Assembly: GCA_016765255.1 (NCBI GenBank) | Contig: JAESQI010000101.1 | Location: 1-11,338 of the forward strand | Source: Robiginitomaculum sp. | Lineage (GTDB): Bacteria; Pseudomonadota; Alphaproteobacteria; Caulobacterales; Maricaulaceae | Direction: 5' to 3' | DNA: 11,338 bases | The notes under the pieces: model-generated | What the model was told of the DNA's origin: nothing | Database searches by the model: none | What the model saw: only the letters and a program-made list of their open reading frames with translations | Made by a program: the position numbers and the translations under genes | Shown: positions 6,897 through 11,338 of the stretch, piece by piece | How positions within the stretch are numbered: position 1 is the stretch's first letter | How the letters are laid out: the number at the start of each line of letters is the position of its first letter

Positions 6897-6926
6897 CAGC
6901 TTAAAAACCTTGCGCTTAGGTTCCAA

Positions 6927-8062
6927 ATGCCTAGATTGCAAAATATGAAAATCAAACTATCATATATTATCGCCTTCGCCATTAGTGTCTCGATTTTCAT
7001 CTGGTTCGCTATTGGGGGTAAAGCTGGCCTTAGCTCAATTAATGATAAAAAAGAGACGACACCAATTGTTCAGACTCAAAAGCCTGACGCTCCAAGTGTA
7101 AAAATTGACCGTCTACAGGCTGAATACCATGAAAATTTCATCAAATTACATGGCCGAACGGAAGCCGTGCGAGAAGTTGCTATTAAAGCGGAAACGCGGG
7201 GGTTGGTGGTCAAAACCCCGATAGCCGAAGGGCAGAGAATTAAGCGCGGCACTGTTGTTTGCGAACAAGATATTGACGCCAGACAAGCCATGCTTGACCA
7301 AGCCAATGCGGTATTACGTTCTCGCGAGCTTGAGTATAACGCCGCTCAAAAACTCGTCGATAAAGGATTTCGCTCGCCAACACAGGCGCTCGGCGCCCTT
7401 GCCGCTCTTGACGGCGCAAAGGCAAGTGTCACTCAGGCACAGATCGAGCTTGGCAATGTCATTGTGCGCGCGCCTTTTGACGGTATTTTCGAACAACAAA
7501 TGGCGGAGATCGGTGATTATTTAAGCCCAGGGCAGCCATGTGGACTGCTAGTTGATCTTGATCCACTCATTATCGCAGGCGAAGCCACCGAAAAACAAGT
7601 CAGCCTGTTCACCGTCGGCAAGACAGCAAATATTACACTTGCAACTGACAAAGTCTCACTGGGGTCATTCGCTTTATCGAGTCGCGGGCAAATCCTGCGA
7701 CGCGAACGTTCAAGGTCGAGGTCGAAGTCCCGAATAAATCTGGCGTGCTGAAAGCGGGTGTAACGGCAAGCTTGGAAATTTCTGCGGGACGGGTAAAAGC
7801 GCACCTTATTCCAGCAAGTGTTTTAACCTTGGATGATAGTGGCCGGATCGGCGTGCGCCATCTCGACATTGACAACCGTGTTCGCTTTAGCGTTGTTAAC
7901 ACCATTGATGAGCAAGACGTTGGAATTTGGGTGACAGGTTTACCCGACCAAACTGACCTGATCATCCGTGGGCAAGATTTTGTTTCAGAAGGCATAATCG
8001 TGCGAACCCAATTCGATTTGAACGCAAGTGCACGTGAAATGCAACAAAGCAGGCCCCAGTAA
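6927..8062 (+). CDS. RND efflux periplasmic adaptor (membrane fusion protein), interrupted by a 1-base frameshift
   Basis: This HlyD/AcrA-type adaptor links the inner-membrane pump to an outer-membrane channel. It has an N-terminal membrane anchor (about residues 9-29), no lipobox Cys, a lipoyl half-motif AETRGLVVKTPIAEGQRIKRG, an alpha-hairpin (DARQAMLDQANAVLRSRELE to ASVTQAQIELG), the second lipoyl half VIVRAPFDGIFEQQMAEIGD, and a beta-barrel. The reading frame breaks near 7661: frame one gives KVSLG then unrelated residues to a stop at 7751, while the true continuation GVIRFIESRANPATRTFKV lies in another frame and runs to 8062. One extra G restores about 378 residues, a normal length. ATG at 6927 has AGG six to eight bases upstream; ATG at 6945 is an alternative. 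Its stop overlaps the pump start by one base (TAATG). Read literally, the protein would lose its C-terminal membrane-proximal domain. Confidence 0.88.
7659..7664 (+). other. Frameshift point in the membrane fusion protein gene
   Basis: The bases TCA CTG GGG TCA read S-L-G-S in the first frame. Adding one G to the four-G run gives TCA CTG GGG GTC ATT CGC, S-L-G-V-I-R, which joins directly to FIESRANPATRTFKVEVEV, the expected adaptor sequence. Nothing else in the gene is damaged. Confidence 0.85.
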
Positions 8063-11000
8063 TGACAGGCATTGTCGACTTTGCCGTTCATCAATGGCGC
8101 ATGACATTGGCGCTCTTGGCATTCTCAGTTATTGGCGGATTTTTGGCAATGTTTAGTATTTCGCTAGACGCCGAACCAGATGTCGCCATTCCTTTTGTCA
8201 CGGTACAAGTTGTCTTGCCAGGTGTGTCGCCAGAGGATTCAGAGCGGCTTTTGGTCAAACCCCTCGAAAACGAACTTAAATCCCTCGACGGCATCAAGCA
8301 GTTAGACGGCATTGGCAGAACGTCTGTTGGTTTAATCATCCTAGAATTTAACGCAAATTTTGATCAAGATTCAGCTGTCGACGATGTGACTGAAGCCGTC
8401 AATAAAGCCCGAGGCGAACTACCCCTTGAAGCCAAAGAACCTCTGGTCGAAGAGTTAAACACCCAAACATTACCGATTATTGTCGTCAACTTATTCGGGG
8501 ACGCCCCTGAACGAAAGCTCCAAAACCTTGCCAAAGAATTACGTTCTGCGTATGAATCTAATCCTCGAATTTTAGAAGCCAAAATTCAAGGTGAACGCGA
8601 AGACCTACTCGAAGCCGTCATTGATCCAAGCCTGATGGAGAGTTACGGCATAACCTTTAATGAACTCGCAGTCGCAGTCGCCAACAATAACAAGCTTGTT
8701 ACAGCAGGGAGCTTAGAAACTAAAAGTGGGAAATTTTCCGTCAAACTCCCGGGTTTGATCGCAAATGCATCCGATCTTGCCTCCATTGTTGTGCGAAGTT
8801 CCCCTGATGGTTCTATCGTGCGTATTAGCGACATTGCCGATGTCCGCAGAACCTATAAAGACAGAGAGAGTTACGCCTTGTTTCAAAGCCGTCCATCTGT
8901 CTCTCTCGAAATATCAAAACGAAGCGGTGAAAATATTATTGAGACGATTAAAGAAATTCGCGCCATCACAGCAGAATTGACCAAAGACTGGCCTGACACG
9001 GTTCAGGTGGAACTCAGCCAAGACCAGACTGTACAAATCCTCGATATGATCCGCTCGCTCGTGTCGAGTATTATAAATGCCGTTGTTTTGGTCTTTATTG
9101 TTTGCATTGTTGCACTCGGTCTACGCTCTGCACTCATGGTCGGGTTTGCCATTCCTGCCAGTTTTCTCATGACCATTTTCATGTTCAAAATCCAAGGGGC
9201 CAGCATCAATATGATGGTGATGTTTGGCATGATTCTATCCGTTGGCATATTGGTCGACAGTGCCATTGTCATTATTGAATATGCGGATAGGAAACTTGCA
9301 GAAGGGCTTGACCGAAAAGAGGCATATACTCTTGCCGGCAAACGGATGTTCTGGCCTATTGTTTCATCAACAGCGACGACATTGGCAGCGTTTCTACCCC
9401 TGTTATTTTGGAATACATTACCGGGGCAATTTATGTCCTACTTCCCCAAAACGTTGATTTATGTTCTCTCCGCGTCCCTGCTTATGGCGCTTATTTTCCT
9501 CCCTACATTGGGCGCGCTATTTGGCCCCAAAAAATTAACAGATGCACGGACAACCCTTGCCGCCTTGTCAGGTGCAGATGGTCACCCCTTAGAGATCAAA
9601 GGGTTTACAGGAAATTATGCCCGTATGATTGATAAATTGGCGCGCCGCCCCCTACTCGTCCTCGTGGTTATCCTTGCGCTTGTCTTTAGTATTTTCAAAT
9701 GGTTTGGCGCGACTGAGCACAATATAGCATTTTTTACCGCCAATAGCGGAGACGAAATTTATGTATATGGACGCACCAGAGGCAATACTGCAACCGTCAA
9801 TGAATACGATATTGCGAAACAAATTGAGGCCCGCATAAACGGTATAGACGGCATAAAATCCGTGTTCACCATAGCGGGCGCAGGGGCGGCATCTGGGGGG
9901 GGCTTTCGAGGGCCCAGCTCCGTTCCCTTAGATACGGTATCCCGCACATTTTTAGAGCTTCAACCCTTCGCGCAAAGACGCCCTACACAAGAAATAGAAA
10001 CAGATGTCCGTGCCGCGCTTACCAATATGCCAGGCTTGCAAATGGAAGTAGAGGTTATTTCTGATGGGCCGCCCGTTGGCAAAGATGTCACTATTGAACT
10101 CACTTCAAATAACTTAGACAAACTCAATTTTGAAGCCCGTAAAGTTAGTCAATATATGGAAAATAACCTCTCCATGCATGAGGTGGAAAATACCATGCCG
10201 CTGCCAGGTATCGAATGGCAGCTTAACATTGACCGAGAAGAAGCTGGTCGCTTGGGCGTTAATGTCAGTACAATTGGGGCGGCTGTCCAATTTGTAACAG
10301 AAGGTTCACTGGTCGGGTTTTTCCGCCCCCTTGATAGCGACGAAGAAGTTGATATCCGCATCCGTTTTCCCAATACAGAACGGGATTTATCCCACCTAGA
10401 TAATGTTCGCATCCAAACACGCGACGGCGCCCTTCCTCTATCCTCTGTTGTCACGCGCACAGCAAAACCGCGCCAAGACGCGATTGCTCGGCGCAATCAA
10501 AAACGTGTATACGAAATTAAAGGCAATGTGCGAGACGGCATTGCCATTAACCAAGTCGTTGATTCTATCAAAACATGGATGGCAAATGCAGGCATTGATG
10601 ATGACGTTCAATATAAATTCTTAGGTCAAGACGAAGAAAACAAAGAGGCTGGTGAATTTTTCGCTGTCGCTGGTGTTGCCACTCTATTTATGATGGGAAT
10701 TATTTTACTCTTGCAATTTAACAGTTTTTGGCACGTCCTCCTCACCCTGTCCGCCGTCGTGTTTTCAATTGCAGGCGTCCTCCTTGGTTTGCAATTTTAC
10801 CCTTATATAAGCATCATATTATGCGGAACAGGCGTGTTGGCTTTGGCGGGCATTGTGGTGAACAATAATATTGTTCTCATTGATACATTTCAATATTTAA
10901 AACGTGAAGGGCGCGACACACATGACGCCGTTGTCCACACCGCAGCCCAGCGCCTGCGCCCAGTACTCTTAACAACCATTACAACCATTATTGGGCTCAT

Positions 11001-11238
11001 GCCTATGGTGCTGGCTGTGCAGGCAGATTTGTTTTCTGGTGTATTTTCGACACGAGGCACGTCAACATCGGCAATCTGGGCCCCTATCTCCTATGTATTG
11101 GTGTGTGGCCTCGGATTTTCCACCATCCTCACTCTGATCTTAACGCCTGTCATGCTCGCCGCACCCACAGTGTGGGGACGAAATTTAAGTAAATTATTTA
11201 ATCGAAAAAGCAAACCATTGCCAAATACGGTTGCGTAA
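8062..11238 (+). CDS. RND-family efflux pump, inner-membrane permease (AcrB/HAE type)
   Basis: This 1058-residue proton-driven exporter has the full RND layout: TM1 at about 12-34, a first periplasmic loop starting DAEPDVAIPFVTVQVVLPGV and SPEDSERLLVKPLE, a TM2-6 block (about 333-487), a link to TM7 (529-547), a second large loop (548-864), and a TM8-12 block (about 866-1034). The TM4 relay motif reads GILVDSAIVIIEY: Asp399 matches AcrB Asp407, but Ser400 replaces Asp408. In TM10 GIVVNNNIVLID puts Asn934 where AcrB has Lys940, as in other non-AcrB HAE pumps. These differences make the substrate impossible to name; a heavy-metal pump is less likely because the loops are HAE-like. A Gly-rich loop (606-617) contains a run of eight G bases. 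The start overlaps the adaptor stop by one base (TAATG), with AGG about ten bases upstream. No outer-membrane channel gene follows. Confidence 0.93.
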   Translation: MTGIVDFAVHQWRMTLALLAFSVIGGFLAMFSISLDAEPDVAIPFVTVQVVLPGVSPEDSERLLVKPLENELKSLDGIKQLDGIGRTSVGLIILEFNANFDQDSAVDDVTEAVNKARGELPLEAKEPLVEELNTQTLPIIVVNLFGDAPERKLQNLAKELRSAYESNPRILEAKIQGEREDLLEAVIDPSLMESYGITFNELAVAVANNNKLVTAGSLETKSGKFSVKLPGLIANASDLASIVVRSSPDGSIVRISDIADVRRTYKDRESYALFQSRPSVSLEISKRSGENIIETIKEIRAITAELTKDWPDTVQVELSQDQTVQILDMIRSLVSSIINAVVLVFIVCIVALGLRSALMVGFAIPASFLMTIFMFKIQGASINMMVMFGMILSVGILVDSAIVIIEYADRKLAEGLDRKEAYTLAGKRMFWPIVSSTATTLAAFLPLLFWNTLPGQFMSYFPKTLIYVLSASLLMALIFLPTLGALFGPKKLTDARTTLAALSGADGHPLEIKGFTGNYARMIDKLARRPLLVLVVILALVFSIFKWFGATEHNIAFFTANSGDEIYVYGRTRGNTATVNEYDIAKQIEARINGIDGIKSVFTIAGAGAASGGGFRGPSSVPLDTVSRTFLELQPFAQRRPTQEIETDVRAALTNMPGLQMEVEVISDGPPVGKDVTIELTSNNLDKLNFEARKVSQYMENNLSMHEVENTMPLPGIEWQLNIDREEAGRLGVNVSTIGAAVQFVTEGSLVGFFRPLDSDEEVDIRIRFPNTERDLSHLDNVRIQTRDGALPLSSVVTRTAKPRQDAIARRNQKRVYEIKGNVRDGIAINQVVDSIKTWMANAGIDDDVQYKFLGQDEENKEAGEFFAVAGVATLFMMGIILLLQFNSFWHVLLTLSAVVFSIAGVLLGLQFYPYISIILCGTGVLALAGIVVNNNIVLIDTFQYLKREGRDTHDAVVHTAAQRLRPVLLTTITTIIGLMPMVLAVQADLFSGVFSTRGTSTSAIWAPISYVLVCGLGFSTILTLILTPVMLAAPTVWGRNLSKLFNRKSKPLPNTVA

Positions 11239-11290
11239 CGATTAAAAGAATAGTGTGTGTAAAAAAGGGCTTATTTAGAACTACCCCAAA

Positions 11291-11338
11291 TTATTCAACA
11301 ACAGCATCTGGGCTGTAAACGATTGTAAATTGATACCC
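11291..11338 (-). CDS. Possible C-terminal end of a convergent gene (runs off right edge)
   Basis: On the minus strand, an open frame entering from the right edge reads GYQFTIVYSPDAVVE and stops at 11293-11291. The residues look like a real protein tail rather than random sequence, and the spacing suits a gene converging on the efflux pump, whose stop is 53 bp away. Only 15 codons are visible, so no family can be named. The 52-bp gap (11239-11290) shows no clear terminator hairpin. Confidence 0.35.
   Translation of the reverse strand, partial: GYQFTIVYSPDAVVE

Noticed and set aside
6178..7664. Programmed -1 frameshifting in pccB or the adaptor gene
   Set aside because: A -1 shift would restore both proteins, but neither site is a canonical X-XXY-YYZ slippery heptamer, and neither family is known for recoding. 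A missing base is simpler.

Overview
This window looks like chromosomal DNA of a Gram-negative bacterium, most likely an alphaproteobacterium of moderate GC. I base that on the gene order folA-hflK-hflC-DUF2065-degP, a familiar alphaproteobacterial arrangement, on the style of the HflK/HflC and PccB proteins, and on a dispersed palindromic repeat of the GATCCCCGA...TCGGGGAT kind seen in many alphaproteobacteria. Placement below class, for example near the Hyphomonadaceae, would be a guess.

Layout. (1) Positions 1-180, minus strand: the start of a DUF559 endonuclease-like gene that runs off the left edge. (2) 197-3885, minus strand: a tight membrane protein quality-control operon read hflK, hflC, DUF2065 gene, degP. 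(3) 3886-4128: an intergenic stretch with a 107-bp imperfect inverted repeat and a possible hflK promoter. (4) 4129-4644, minus: folA (dihydrofolate reductase), divergent from (5) 4673-5260, plus: a VUT-family membrane protein (queuosine-precursor transporter superfamily). (6) 5249-6813, minus: propionyl-CoA carboxylase beta subunit, convergent with and overlapping the VUT gene by 12 bp, split by a 1-base frameshift. (7) 6927-11238, plus: a tripartite RND efflux operon, made of a membrane fusion protein (also split by a 1-base frameshift) and an intact 1058-residue inner-membrane pump. (8) A possible 3' end of a convergent gene at the right edge.

How they work together. HflK and HflC form the membrane complex that modulates FtsH. 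The small DUF2065 membrane protein sits between hflC and degP, and DegP degrades or refolds damaged periplasmic proteins, so the operon looks like an envelope-proteostasis unit. The efflux pair would need an outer-membrane TolC-like channel, which is not in this window. PccB needs a biotinylated alpha subunit, also not here.

I found no CRISPR array, phage, transposase, RNA gene or clear novel multi-gene system. The points most worth checking are the two frameshifts, each repaired by one extra base in a homopolymer run (more likely sequence error than true double gene loss), the inverted repeat before hflK, and a perfect 22-bp palindrome of CRP/FNR-site form inside the VUT gene upstream of folA.
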